Notes: generated from the letters alone by a model not told the origin. DNA of 64,000 nt from Phaonia tiefii (GCA_963931995.1 OZ008371.1:51956255-52020254), one strand, 5' to 3'. Numbered from the stretch's first letter, positions 11,382 to 22,499 are shown. A program made the numbers and translations.

Positions 11382-11519
11382 AAAATTGTACATCAGAACA
11401 GAAACTAACAAAGACAACGAATTGTGAATACCCGCTTTAGTTTTATGTAGCTAAATATTCGATAGAATTAAAGGACGTGTAAAGCTTAAATTCCTATGCA
11501 TTATGGATAAAATTGCAGT

Positions 11520-12356
11520 CAATATACGTCCAACAAAAAGTTTTGTCAATATTTTCAAAACGTTGTTGAAATAACAAAACCACTTTGTTATTTTGACAAT
11601 GCAATTATCAATAGGCAATTTGCAAAAATGATAATTAACTTTGTTGATTTGATGAAATTTTAATAGTATTTTTTGTTGAATTGATAAAACTTTTTATCAA
11701 TCTGAATGAAAAGATTATCAATATTGATAATCTTTTTGTTGATATGACAAATATTTGTCAAATTAATAAACATTTTTGTTGTTTTCATAAATTTTTTTAT
11801 TATATTGATAACGACAGCTGTTAAAATGGAACAAAAATTTAAATTTAACTCCATCAAAGTATAGCACAATGTTTTTTGGGTTCAACACGCCACCAGTTAG
11901 CATAGTTGGAGGTTGAAGTGATACCTTCTTTTCTAATTTCTGTTGGAGCTCGACTTCTGCTTCTTCCACTGTTGTGCCGACTATCATGAAAGAGTTTTGA
12001 GAGTCTTTCATAGAGTGCTTAATGTGCACTTTTTATCCTTTTTCAACTTTGACAATCTTGGATGTTGGAACAAGGACCGCATGTAATAAATATAAAATCG
12101 TTGCATTTCGCCCATCTGATACATACATAAAAAAAGTATTGAAAAAAATATGAAATTGAGATGCAAATTAATAAAAAAAAATTGTTTTACTTACTTTCTT
12201 TTGGATTTTGTATTTGTTTCCACTCTTTAAACAAAGAAAGACTGCTGTTGTCCTTTATTTTTTGTTCAATTACTTGAAATATCTTTTCCGAGAAATTTGT
12301 AAAACATTGAACAAGGGTAGGCGAATTGGGGTGCAAAACTTTAAAGTCGCAATCAA
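11520..12356. mobile_element. Left half of element with TTGATAAAATTTTGTT-type repeat arm
   Basis: From 11530 to 11830 the sequence is a degenerate array of words like 'ttgataaaa', 'aacaaaattttgtcaa' and 'tttttgttgatatgac'. A similar array occupies 15640-16110. The two arrays bracket non-repetitive sequence and the Helitron at 12357-15405, so they look like the two long repeat arms of one older element. The interior left part holds a short ORF at 11763-12029. Confidence 0.6.
11763..12029 (-). pseudogene. Short ORF fragment, unrecognised
   Basis: The 88-residue minus-strand frame includes DSQNSFMIVGTTVEEAEVEL and PPTMLTGGVLNPKNIVLYFD followed by GVKFKF. The first 65 residues look like real protein: alternating hydrophobic strands and a charged helix. 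The last 20 run into the tandem-repeat arm and are probably not coding. I have a vague sense of similar segments in uncharacterised insect proteins but cannot name a family. It sits inside the repeat-armed element and may be a relic of its gene. Confidence 0.4.
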
Positions 12357-12424
12357 TCTATACTAATATATAAAGCAGAAATGTTTGTGACTTTGTTTGT
12401 TTGTATGACGGAGGTAATCTTAAG

Positions 12425-12825
12425 AACTACTTATCCGATTTGAAAAATTCTTTCACCAGTAGAATGCTACGTCATCACTGAGGGCTATAGGCAATCCTAT
12501 CGGGAGGGGCAAAAAAGGGGAAAAGTCTCCCCCTTGACGGATCTTCTAAACCACTCAACCGATTTTCAAAATTCTTTCACCAGTATAATGCTACGTTATC
12601 ACTGAGTGCTATAGGCAATCCTACCGGGAGGGGTAAAAAGGGGAAAAGTCTCCCCCTTGACGGATCTTCTAAACTACTCATCCGATTTTCATAATTCTTT
12701 CACCAGTATAATGCTACGTTATCATTGAGTGCTATAGGCAATCCTATCGGGAGGGGAAAAAAGGGGAAAAGTCTCCTCCTTGACGGATCTTCTAAACCAC
12801 TCAACCGATTTTCAAAATTCTTTGA
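12425..12825 (+). repeat. Minisatellite, about 119-bp unit, 3.3 copies
   Basis: Units contain 'gctataggcaatcct', 'gggaggggcaaaaaagg' and 'gtctcccccttgacggatct' and repeat three times with few differences, ending inside a fourth unit at about 12822. The array lies just inside the Helitron 5' end and runs straight into helicase coding sequence. That junction suggests deletion of everything between the promoter-proximal region and the helicase. Confidence 0.92.
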
Positions 12826-12826
12826 A

Positions 12827-14177
12827 TTCTTCAATAACATAATTGATAGTGTCATGAATAACAAAGGCAAAATATTCTTTTTGGATGCCCGAGGAGGAGC
12901 AGGAAAAACATTCCTGTCTAATTTATTACTGGCAAAGGTTAGGCAGTCTGGATAAAAAGCTCTTCAGGAATTGCAGCTACACTATTAACTGGTGGGAAAA
13001 CTGCACATTCCACATTCAAACTCCCGTTGACAGTATCTATGGAGCAAACATCAGTATGTTCTATACGCAAAAATGGCCCTCTTGGAACATTTTTCAGGAT
13101 ACGTCACTGATAATGTGGGGTGAATGTACTATGAGCCATAGAGCCCATGTTGAAGCTGTAGATCGAACCTCTTTAAGCTCTACAGCCATTATGGTTGAAT
13201 TACTTTTGTGTTTGCAGGGGATTTTCGCCAGACACTCCCTGTTGTTACAAAAGGAATGCGTGCAGATGTCATTAAAGCATGTCTTAAAAGATCTCCCATA
13301 TGGAACTCCATACAACACCTCAACCTGCGAACCAATATGAGAGCTCATCTTGCTGGAGACACTCACAAAGACTTCCCACAATCAATCAATCAATCTTGGT
13401 CAAGGAGTTTTTAATCCCATAAATTTGGCCACTAATTCTAATGAAATAATTTTAAATGAAACACTAGGTCACATTGTCCATAGTCTTCAGCATCTCATAG
13501 AAGCGGTATATTCGCACCTCGGAAATTTAAATGAAAAAGACTTTACGTGGTTGTGTTCCAGGGCAATATTATCACCTACAAATGATAATGTCAATGAAAT
13601 TAACAATCTGATTTTGCAAAGAGTCCCCGGGCAAGTCAAAACATATAACTCGATTAACACAGTAACCAATATTGATGATGCTGTTCACTTTCCACAAGAA
13701 TTTCTAAACTCTATTAATCCTTCTGGATTGCCGCCTCATGAACTATCATTAAAAGTAGGCATACACATTATGCTTTTAAGGAATATATGCCCACCCAATA
13801 TGTGCAACGGCACAAGGTTTGTCATTAAAGAATTAAAAGATAATTTGATCGTGGCAACTATTATCAGCGGTCCTGCAGCCGGCCAGCTGGCAAACATACC
13901 AAGAATTCCAATGATCCCAACGGAGTCTCAAATATCTTTCAAACGGCTGCAATTTCCCATGAACACATCATTCGCAATTACAATTAATAAGTCCCAGGGT
14001 CAAACATTGTCTTTGGTTGGAATCGACCTACGAATGGAGTGTTTTTCCATGGCCTTAGCCATTAGTATTTCAACATCAATTAGTTCGAAACAAGTGAGTA
14101 AACTGTACTATTTTATTCATGTGCGTTTAATTGTTATATTCTTTTTTATATGTCTCTTTAAGGAAATCCAGCAATAG
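12827..14177 (+). pseudogene. Helitron PIF1-like helicase, truncated and frameshifted
   Basis: Coding similarity starts FEFFNNIIDSVMNNKGKIFF and includes Walker A as GGAGKTFLSN at about 12891-12920. After frameshifts it reopens at 13350-14177, with LCSRAILSPTNDNVNEIN, NINPSGLPPHELSLKVG-type sequence, the conserved MLLRNICPPNMCNGTRFVI, and motif VI as SFAITINKSQGQTL near 13970-14010. In complete Helitrons this domain unwinds DNA during rolling-circle-like transposition. The Rep nuclease and N-terminal helicase linker are missing, stops interrupt 12955-13340, and the end after CFS is shifted out of frame. It cannot be functional. Confidence 0.9.
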
Positions 14178-14235
14178 AGTCCTTCAAATATGAATTTACA
14201 CTTGATGTCAATTACGGATATTTAAGTTGTTTTTG

Positions 14236-14500
14236 ACGTAGAATACGTCTTACCTTACGGTATGAGGAGTCATGTCAGGTTTTTATTGTTGTAATCTTTA
14301 TTTCATTGAATTTGAGGAAACGGCTAGATGAATTTTTTTAACATTTTTTTTGTAGGTAAATGTAGATGTTATCTTTCGTTTGATATACATTTCATATTGG
14401 TTGATATATTTCTAGTATTTTAATTTCTCAAATGAAAATTGTTTAAACACATACACTCAAACATATGTGTGGTGTTTGGTTGAGTGTTTTTGGTTGCTCA
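14236..14500 (-). mobile_element. CGTAGAATACG-family MITE fragment inside the Helitron
   Basis: Starts ACGTAGAATACGTCTTACC and matches the reverse complement of 9310-9563 at high identity, including the 'gtttaaacacatacactcaaacatatgtgtgg' area. Interrupts or replaces the last part of the helicase region. After it, 14500-14880 contains two direct copies of 'ggaacatgtatctagtaaaa' and no other recognised feature. Confidence 0.82.
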
Positions 14501-14879
14501 ACATTACTTAGGAACATGTATCTAGTAAAAAGTGAAACGAAAGCAAGCTAATGTTGCTTGGCAACATGTATCTAGTAAAAAGTGAAACAAACAGTAAGCT
14601 AACGTAATAAAGCTTTTTTGCGAAAGCTTCAATAAAGCTGTTGTAACGTTAATTTTGAATTGTAAAGCGTAAAGCTTTCACACAACGCTCGAATGCTAAT
14701 GCGAAGACTCGATAAGGTAAACCTTTTGTAATATTAGGGCGGCCCTCTTAACATTCGCAGAACTTATTTCAATAAAAATATTAATTAAAATACATAAATT
14801 AAATTAAGTTTAAAAAAATTGAACATAATATTTTTTTTTTAAACGGACTTGAATCAAATGCCGTTGGTAAACATAAAAA

Positions 14880-15157
14880 TTACAGCAGACAGTTGTCCGA
14901 GGCCTTCGGCCACGGACTGTCCCTACAGGCTGTGTCAGAGACACGGCCATTAAGTTTAACATAGAATACGCCATCCGATAAGACAGAAAACATATATAAC
15001 AATAAATGATAAATAACATAAGCAAATGAATTTATTGTTATATATGTTTTCTGTCTTATCGGATGACGTATTCTACGTTAAACTTAATGGCCGTGTCTCT
15101 GACACAGCCTGCAGGGACAGTCCGTGGGCGAAGGCCTCGGACAACTGTCTGCTGTAA
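14880..15157. mobile_element. Near-perfect palindromic element, 128-bp arms, 22-bp loop
   Basis: The left arm begins TTACAGCAGACAGTTGTCC and the right arm ends with its complement at 15157. Only a few mismatches separate the arms and the loop is 15008-15029. Each arm equals the outer arm plus the left end of the MITE at 8873-9020, so this copy looks like two such ends joined head to head. If transcribed it would make a long double-stranded hairpin RNA. Confidence 0.92.
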
Positions 15158-15405
15158 TTTTTTTTTTTTTATTTCATTTATTTCACAAACAAATGCGGAA
15201 AGGCAGCATTGTAATTCTGAAATTTTACTGATTAATGCAAGCGTGTTTGACTGATGTTACTCAGTTATATAACTTTTAAATAAAGTCACACAACCAATGA
15301 AACGTTTTCGTTGAAATATCTTTATGTTCTAAAAAAAGAAGGAAAGAAAAAGTATTACTATCCGCTAACTTTTGCAGGCAGGACGAAGTCTGCCGGGTCA
15401 GCTAG

Positions 15406-16130
15406 TCTATTATAAAAAGTACAAAATCAATAGAGAAAAAATATTTGTTTAGTAACATCACATTTTCAATATAAAAAATTAATCTTTTATCCACTCACTT
15501 AATTTTCACACTTTATCACTTAATTTTGCGTTTAAAACGTATTTATTTTCCTTTTTTAAGAAGAAGAACCGAAAGTCTTGAAAAACTATTTAGAAATGAC
15601 GCAATAGCGGCGTCCGTTATTTATTTACAAAGTGTTTGTGTTATTGATAAAATTTTATCAAATCAATTAAAAAATCTTGTTAAAATGATAAAATTTTGTC
15701 AATCAAGAGAAAAAATTATAAAACTTTATCAAAGCAACGCATAATTTTGTTAGTTTAAAATAAAACCAATCTATAAAATTGATAAAAAATTTTGTTGTAA
15801 TAATAAAAAAAATTAACAAAAAAATTTTACAGATTTGATAAAAGTTTTTGCTCTATTGACAAACATTTGTTAAATTAATAAAATAATTTGTCAAAATTTT
15901 GAAAATTTTGTCAGTTCTTAAAAAATTGACAAAGGTTTTTTCAATTTAACAAAATCTTTTATTAAATTGCACCTTGAAAAATATTTTTTATCAATATGAA
16001 CAAAAAATTGTCAAATTTAATAAATATTTTTGTTAAATTAACAAAATTTGCTCATATGGGAAAAAAGAGCTTCTTTGTAAGATATTAACAAAACATTTTT
16101 GTTAATAATACAGTCGATAGTTTTTTGAGT
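15406..16130. mobile_element. Right half of the TTGATAAAATTTTGTT-armed element
   Basis: After the Helitron end, about 230 bp of ordinary AT-rich sequence is followed by the degenerate array at 15640-16110 ('ttgataaaattttatcaaat', 'aacaaaattttacag'). This mirrors 11530-11830. The outer edge near 16110-16130 is not sharply defined. Confidence 0.58.
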
Positions 16131-16174
16131 GTAGGAATTGGGAAAGTCACCAGCGGAATTAAGAAAGATTTCCG

Positions 16175-16436
16175 TATTCGGACTGCAGTGGGTTTCTTAT
16201 GTTCATTCCTCCGATTCAATAGATTTTCATTGACAAGGGGAATGGAAAATAACAAAACTATTGTTCACATGAACAATAAATGAGATAAATTAATAGCATT
16301 TAATGCATTTAATGCATTCAATGGCTTTGGAAAGCAGCATATAGCGGCAGAGGGAAACTTTTATCGCATACGATTATTAAAATATTTTTATTAGTAACTT
16401 GACGTATGATTGATATTTATTCAAGAGGCGAAAGAT
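16175..16436 (+). repeat. Dispersed repeat, direct copy at 17958-18226
   Basis: Shared text includes 'gtgggtttcttat', 'ttcattcctccgattcaata', 'agcggcagagggaaactttt' and 'gacgtatgattgatatttat'. Two copies in the same orientation 1.5 kb apart flank a foldback, so the segment may be the target duplicated with the foldback or a part of a larger element. Confidence 0.85.
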
Positions 16437-16479
16437 ATCACCTTCCGGGCCATTGAAAATTACAACAAAATATATAGTT

Positions 16480-16865
16480 ATCATTTGCTTAATTGGAAAG
16501 CTTATAGGGTAAAGTATTTTTTAGACTTTTTCAGATTTTTCGGAAGAAGTTTAGAGCTCGCACAAGTCGAATTTCTCCCAAAAATCGGGTATTCCCGACG
16601 TTTTTTGAATTTTACTTAAAACTCGGTCAATAACCACGATTTTCTTAGTTTGTAGGCAACATTTTTAAAGCAAAACGTCAAAACTTGTATTGTGTATGCA
16701 TAAACCATCAGTTTTAGCAACAGTTTTGCTCAATAAGGTACAATGTCTTAAGTTTTTTCGTAAATTTTGGATAATTTTTGAAAATAACGGATCATAACTT
16801 TTAAAATTTGTATGAAAATTGACAAATCTAATCACGCACTTTAAAAGACTTATAAATTCCTAATA
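16480..16865 (+). repeat. Long inverted repeat arm (partner 18300-19265)
   Basis: The part 16480-16680 ('gcttatagggtaaagtattt', 'ataaccacgattttcttag') is the complement of 19060-19265. The part 16690-16865 is the complement of 18300-18465. The partner arm is split by the MITE at 18467-19043. The pair forms a foldback element that was formed before the MITE arrived. Confidence 0.85.
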
Positions 16866-17099
16866 AACTTGGAAATTGTCAATTTGCGGTTACTGTTCCA
16901 GAGTTATGTCATTTTAAAGCTTTATACCCATTGTATACAAATAATAATATTACACAGTGCAACAGTGGGTCTCGGAACTCAACCAAACCAAAAAATTGAG
17001 AAAGTACTGGGGCCTGGCATCACAAATCTCTATTCGGTTTTGCTCCTATATGTAAACTTTTTTTTTTTTAAGGCCGCAGAAAATTTTGGAGGTGGGCCA

Positions 17100-17890
17100 T
17101 TGCCCTATTTCAGATTTTACTTCAATAAATCCTAAACAGCTTGAAATATTGGATTACAAGCTTTGACAATATTGTAGCTAAGTTCCCATTTCACAATTCC
17201 TACTCATATATTTCTAGGGAAAACTACACGTTTAATCGATTATTTCACGAAACGTCATGAAAAATTTCATATATTTTATATGTTTTGACATTTCTTGCCT
17301 AACGGTAAATAAATGGCGGTAGCTGTCTTGAAAAGAATTGTAGCTTATAAATTTCTTGATAACTTTTCTAAATACACTAATTAACAAAAATTATATTTAG
17401 AGCTCCATAATTGGTGTACACATGCAGGGTTTAACCATTTTCTTTAAATATTCACCTATATGTATTCAATATTAAGTAAATTACAAATTGATATCTTCTG
17501 CAAACTTCTAGTGCTTAATATACGTAACAATATTTTTAAACACACTAATGAACAAAACTGACATTTTGGGTTCCAAAATGATTGTAGCAATTCAGAAATT
17601 TAAAATTTTTTTAAAATTTTTGCTTATAATTTCTATACTATTAGCAGCACACGAATGTAATAATATTCTCTATAGATGTACAACTTATTTTTGAGAAATG
17701 TCAAAACATATAAAATGTGTGAAATTTTAAATGACGTTTCGTGAAATACTCGATGAACAGTGTACTTTACCTTAGAAATATATTAGAGGGATTGTGAAAT
17801 GGGAAAATAGCTACAATATTGCTGAAGGTTGTAATGCAATATTTCAAGCTGATTAGGATTCATTGAAGTAAAATCTGAGGGTAATTGGTA
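17100..17890. mobile_element. Foldback element, about 180-bp arms
   Basis: Sequence 17115-17290 ('caataaatcctaaacagctt', 'acgaaacgtcatg') pairs with the complement at 17690-17885 ('atgacgtttcgtgaaatact'). The 400-bp spacer is AT-rich with no coding features. It sits between the two direct repeats at 16175 and 17958. Confidence 0.78.
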
Positions 17891-17960
17891 ATCGTGGTGG
17901 ATAATTCCCCATTATTTTCTCCATACCCTGTGGGTAATGGGTGAACGTTCATTACACGTA
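17890..17960 (+). repeat. Fragment of the GGGTAATGGG foldback family
   Basis: The text 'ccataccctgtgggtaatgg' and 'gtgaacgttcattacac' matches 11300-11345 of the complete foldback. Only about 70 bp is present. Confidence 0.8.
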
Positions 17961-18466
17961 TTCGGACAGCAGTGGGTTTCTTATATTCATTCCTCCGATT
18001 CAATAGAATTTTATTGCCAAGGGTAATGGAAAACTACAAAAAAAATTGTTCACATGAATTGATACTAACTTCATGGTGAGATAAATTAATGGTAGTTAAT
18101 GCATTCAATGACTTTGGAAAGCGGCTTTTAGCGGCAGAGGGAAACTTTTGTCCCATATGATTATTAAAATATATTTATTATTAACTTGACGTATGATTGA
18201 TATTTATTCAAGAGGCGAAAGATATGAAACTAATAATAGTATCAACTGTTTGCCATTTTTGCATCGCACTTACTTTCGGAATTTGGAATGTGCTTGGAAT
18301 ATATCCGACTTTTAAAGTCCATCATTAGATTTGTAAATTTTCATACAAATTTTAAAAGTTATGAAGGGTTATTTACAAAATTTATCCAAAATTAATGAAA
18401 AAATGTAATACCATGGTAACTTATTGACCAAAATCATTGCCAAAACTGGTGGTTTATGCGTCTACG

Positions 18467-19043
18467 TCATTCCATGTCAGACCGTACGATTTTTGCTAAA
18501 AATTTACTTTGATGTCTCCGATGTCTTTCAAAATTTTAGTACGTATTTTTCATGAAAAAATATTTTACACGTGGTACTACAATGGAAAAAATAGAATCCA
18601 TTCGACTTTCATGCTGAAATTTACAGGGAATATTAAGGTTATATTGGGCTTTAAGAAAATATTTTTGTCGGATTTTTCGACACGTTCGAAGATGGTGGAA
18701 AACAGAAATTAAATAAAACATTCAAATTTTAGAAATAACAAAAAAATAAATTAAAAAAACAATTATTTTTAAAAAGAAGGTGGAAATACCTTTAAAATCA
18801 GGTATTAGACTTTAAAATTCATCCACTAGTTTTAGAAAAACATCAGTTTAAAAGTTGTCATGTAGGATGACTTTTCACGATTTTGACGATTTTCAAATGC
18901 CCATAACCTTTTCAAAAAAAATTTTTTAATATTTTAAGGGAAACACGGGTCAAATATTTTTTAATGTTTAATACGTCTGGCAAATTTAAAGTAAATCGAA
19001 AGAGTTGTTGTAAAAAAGGTGGTCGGTCTGACATGAAATGGCT
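18467..19043. mobile_element. MITE with 17-bp TIR CATTYCATGTCAGACCG
   Basis: CATTCCATGTCAGACCG at 18467 and its complement CGGTCTGACATGAAATG ending at 19043 differ at one base. The element interrupts the inverted-repeat arm shared with 16680-16690. The interior is AT-rich and non-coding; the ORFs at 18509-18721 overlap on opposite strands and show no domain. I could not define a clean target duplication. Confidence 0.85.
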
Positions 19044-19269
19044 CTTGTAACAATAAAAGTTTGGACGTTTTGCTTTAAAAATGTTTACTTAAAAAAAATC
19101 GTGGTTATGGACCGGGTTTTAACTAAAATTCAAAAAACGTTCGAAATACCCGATTTTTGGAAGGAATTCGACTTGTGCGACCTCTAAACCTCTTCCGAAA
19201 ATTCTGAAAAAAATCTCCAAAATACTTTACCCTATAAGCTGTCAAATAAGGCTTGAGCAAAAACAAATT

Positions 19270-20165
19270 TTTATTTGATGGGACACTGCAGTGTATATGT
19301 TAATATATTAGCTATTACAAGTGTAAGGTCATTGCTACCTACTAGAGTTACCTAGCAAACGATATAAAACAATCAAATATTTTATATTTAAACATGAAAA
19401 CTGCAACTACATTTACCTTAAGCGTTGAATCTTGTCAACTAAAAGCAGAATCCACCGTCACAAATTTGATTTGATGTTAACCAATTATAAAATTTAAATT
19501 AAAGAATTTAACAAATCAATAAGACTGACAATGAAAAATCCTTATGCCAAATAAAATAAAATATCAACCCCTTTCAGTGTAACACAATTTAAGACAATAC
19601 AATTTTATGTGTTCCTGTTTGAATTTTCTTTTCCATTTCAACAAAATCCAACCATTGTTCATGGTCAAATTGCTTGATTTCCGTTGTAGTTTGAAATTTC
19701 CTTCTATTCCGTTTGATTTATATTCAATACTGGATGTGTTGCAGCTTCCATATCGCCCACGATAGCTTCCCTCTCCTACTGTCTCCTCCTCTGTGTAATA
19801 CTTCCTCTTCACTCTCTTTCCACAATTGTTCATTATTATCACAATTAGTTGGAAGACCAAAAAAACTTGTCAATTTTCCCTTTTGTCGTGCACCAGCGCT
19901 TCTCCGTCACATTGTTATGCAAATGTAATTTTAAAGACAATTATTGCTTAAATGAATCGAATTGAATTTAGCGGAAATGAATGTGCTAGTTTTTTTATTC
20001 GTTCACAAGAAAAACTAAATCAATTTTCTTCGTTTTTTACACGGTGCGTGTGAGTGGAAAGTCATCTGTTATAAATTACTAGTATAAAAGAGGAAATAAA
20101 GGTAAACAAAAAGGCTAATAGTTTAAAGTCAGTGAGATTTATACCTAGAAGCATATGAAAGAAAT
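19270..20165. other. Unassigned sequence with one unusual ORF
   Basis: A minus-strand frame at 19564-19860 (98 codons) contains CGKRVKRKYYTEEETVGEGS and a Lys-rich segment KWKRKFKQEH. Its composition is more protein-like than its surroundings, but I recognise no family and there is no supporting context. The rest of the interval shows nothing. Confidence 0.3.
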
Positions 20166-20169
20166 TTGG

Positions 20170-20412
20170 ATTGTGGTTTTTTGGATTCGAACCCTGCCCA
20201 TCATAACATTTTTCGACGATGCTAATCTCGCTGAGAGACGGCGACACTATCCAGTAATTCGCCATGGGAAAACTCCTTCAAACACCGTTTGAAACCGTTG
20301 TTAAATTGTAAGGCTCAATCAGTGACAATAGAACTAGAAAGTACGCAACTGACTGGTTGCGATAAGGTCTTCCCAATCCTTTCATGGAATGTAATGGGAA
20401 ACTATTTTTGTA
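20170..20412 (+). mobile_element. tRNA-derived SINE, 5'-eroded copy 1
   Basis: Contains a pol III box B-like GGATTCGAACCCTG at about 20187 and the family body: 'gacggcgacactatc', 'gccatgggaaaa', 'caatcagtgacaat' and 'cctttcatggaatgtaatgg'. The box A head is not recognisable. The most diverged of the longer copies in the window. Confidence 0.78.
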
Positions 20413-20755
20413 CTAAAATTTATAATGAATTTACCTTTATTTTATATGTGTTTCAATTTCTGAAGCCTCGACAATTTCTCTGTTTGTAAAAATCCTTCAC
20501 TATTCGAAAAAAAACTCCTGTTGTTTCCAGGAACTTATTTAACCAACTTAATAAATTTAAAATATTTTAGTTTTCAGCGTATGAGTGATATTAAGTATGA
20601 CATACAGCAGAGGTGGCTGAAGTCGGACTTAGCAATAGAAATTGTGAAAAATATCTCTGATCGCCCAAATCAAGTATTACGATAATGTTAAAGACAAAGC
20701 AAACAAGAAGAAGCAGGTGGACATTATCAACTCTCATTCAACAACACTATTAAAG
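20413..20755 (+). other. Sequence flanking the Mutator-like element, possible exon relic
   Basis: Just left of the Mutator-like element one frame reads YYDNVKDKANKKKQVDIINS followed by HSTTLLK. After the element (23493 on) a frame reads AFKTVVLKPQPKNAEQIVDV followed by LPTASPKN. Joining across the 9-bp target duplication leaves an open frame of about 75 residues. I do not recognise it; it could be a host exon or another transposon's gene. Confidence 0.35.
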
Positions 20756-21119
20756 GGCTCCATGAAATAACCCCCCAGGAAATAACTCCCCAAAACAAAA
20801 ATTAAATAAGTCCCCAAACATTAGCACAGAGAGCTACAACAACTATTTTTGGAGGAGCTTGGGGGGTTATTTCACTTTTTGGGGTATTATTTCATTTTTT
20901 TAACTGTGGACTTATTTCGTAATGAAAAAAACCTAAACTGAACCAGCTCCCCAATTTTTATTTTTGGGGACTTATTTCATTTTCTTTAAATTCGTATTTA
21001 CTTGAAACAAATGTTCAAAAATCCCCGTTGCATTAACTACGAGCTCATTCATTGTTTACTCACTAGTTCAGTTTGTGAGATTACTTCGATCAGTGAACAT
21101 CAATTGATAAATTGAAAGA

Positions 21120-22165
21120 ATGAATTTTGAAATTATAACCGGCAAAAGAACAGGTAGCCAATTATTGTACTTAATTGATGAAAAAATGTTGTTCCAAAGA
21201 AAATCGGTTTATAACAACGTTATTAAATGCGAGTGCAGAAATAAAACTTGCAAAGCAAGAATAAATGTTCTTCCACATGGAAATTGTGTTTTAGCAAAAA
21301 ATTATATTGAACACAACCATAACGATGAGGAAGCGGCCTATAAAGAAATGAAAGCTTTAAATCAGATAAAACGTGATTGTCGAGACCCCACTGGAGCTCT
21401 AAGAGGAGATAGGACTGCGATGAGCTGCATAAGACCATGATTTCGCAAGACTTGTGAAAGGTAAGAAACATATAATTTTGGAACATTGTAATTATGCGCT
21501 GAACATTCTTTGATACACATCTTTATTCAGCAATCACGATGACACCAAAAATATTTCATTTACACAAATTCAAAGAGGATTGCAGTACATTGTGAGCAAA
21601 AGCTTGGTCACATCGCCAAAAAGCGCAGTTCAGGTAATAGAGGCATTTAATTTGGAGAGTGTTTGGACAACGTTTGGTCTAAGTAAAGATGAAGCAAACC
21701 CAAGGCATTTTTTTCGCTGCTTGCGTAATAGAGGAGAATTACTCGTTTTGGTTGTTTTCATCATTAAAAATAATTGACATGGTGAAGGAAAATATTCTTC
21801 AACCTCAAAGAACGTATCTAATAGATGCGACTTTTAAAATTGTTCCACAAGGGTGTTTCAAATAATTATTAGTAATATATATTGAATACTTTGAAGAGGT
21901 AAGTAATGTAAAATAGTTTATTGCTTTGGAAAAGGAGTAACTAAATTCTTGCGCTTTTTCCTATGTTTTTCATTTTGATGGATAGAAAAACAACTGAAAT
22001 ATATAACGCCCTCTTGGAATATATAAAAGGAAATATTTTTGATAGGGAGCCAGCTGTGTTTGTTACGGTTAACGAACAAGGCATGAGAGCAGCAATCAAT
22101 TTCGTTTTTCCACGAGTAAAAACTGTGGGATGCTGATTGGTACTACAATATGTTTACAGTGTAAA
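21120..22165 (+). pseudogene. MULE transposase: FLYWCH finger and catalytic segment, broken
   Basis: The start at 21120 (MNFEIITGKRTGSQLLYLID) leads a FLYWCH/WRKY-GCM1-type finger: IKCECRNKTCKARIN followed by IEHNHND, giving the C-C-H-H ligands within about 60 residues. After frame changes and an intron, the catalytic core shows YLIDATFKIVPQGCFK (first Asp) and FFILMDRKTTEIYNALLEYI. The next block is TVNEQGMRAAINFVFPRVK, where relatives carry an Asp before the Glu; that position is Val-Asn here, so the second catalytic Asp seems lost. A GT-AG intron is visible at 21461-21530, and a donor-like GTAAGT at 21899 lacks a clean acceptor. It would have cut the 60-bp inverted ends. Confidence 0.8.
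21461..21530 (+). other. Likely spliceosomal intron in the MULE gene
   Basis: Begins GTAAGAAAC after 'gtgaaag' and ends TTTATTCAG; 70 bp, typical of short insect introns. The sequences on both sides continue the transposase-like character. Confidence 0.6.
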
Positions 22166-22185
22166 TCAGTTGGATACGAATAGTA

Positions 22186-22353
22186 CATTGTTGGATTGAA
22201 TGAAGTTGTTTCGATTTACTACACTGAAGACAAAAAAACGAAACAACATTTTTGTTTTCAGTGTATTAAATCGAAACAACTTCATTCAAACGTTGTTTCG
22301 TTTTTTTGTCTTCAGTGTAGTAAATCGAAACAACTTCATTCAATCCAACAATG
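22186..22353. mobile_element. 168-bp hairpin MITE with TA target duplication, inside the MULE
   Basis: CATTGTTGGATTGAATGAAG at 22186 pairs with its complement ending at 22353; arms are about 60 bp and nearly perfect. The spacer carries a third, direct, shortened copy of the right arm ('ttttcagtgtattaaatcga'). TA at 22184-22185 and 22354-22355 fits Tc1/mariner-driven insertion. It interrupts the MULE coding region. Confidence 0.88.
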
Positions 22354-22499
22354 TAGGAGTGCAACCATAGCTTATATATATTTTCTTTTAGGTTTCATTT
22401 CTGTCAGGCTGTATGACAAAATATGTGTAAGCAGTAGTCATTGTTGGCGTATATACGCTCATCTAGAAATGTTTCGGTGCTTTATTACAAAATATTAGC

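Larger units (their letters stand above)
12357..15405 (+). mobile_element. Helitron with degraded helicase, about 3.05 kb
   Basis: The 5' end TCTATACTAATATATAAAG begins at 12357 after an A. The 3' end at 15405 is CTAG followed by T, preceded by the hairpin GGCAG-gacgaagt-CTGCC at about 15377-15394. These are the TC start, 3' hairpin and CTRR end expected for Helitrons, inserted between A and T without target duplication. The interior holds a 119-bp minisatellite, part of a PIF1-like helicase, and MITE insertions at 14236-14500 and 14880-15157. The replication-initiator (Rep) domain is absent. Confidence 0.93.
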
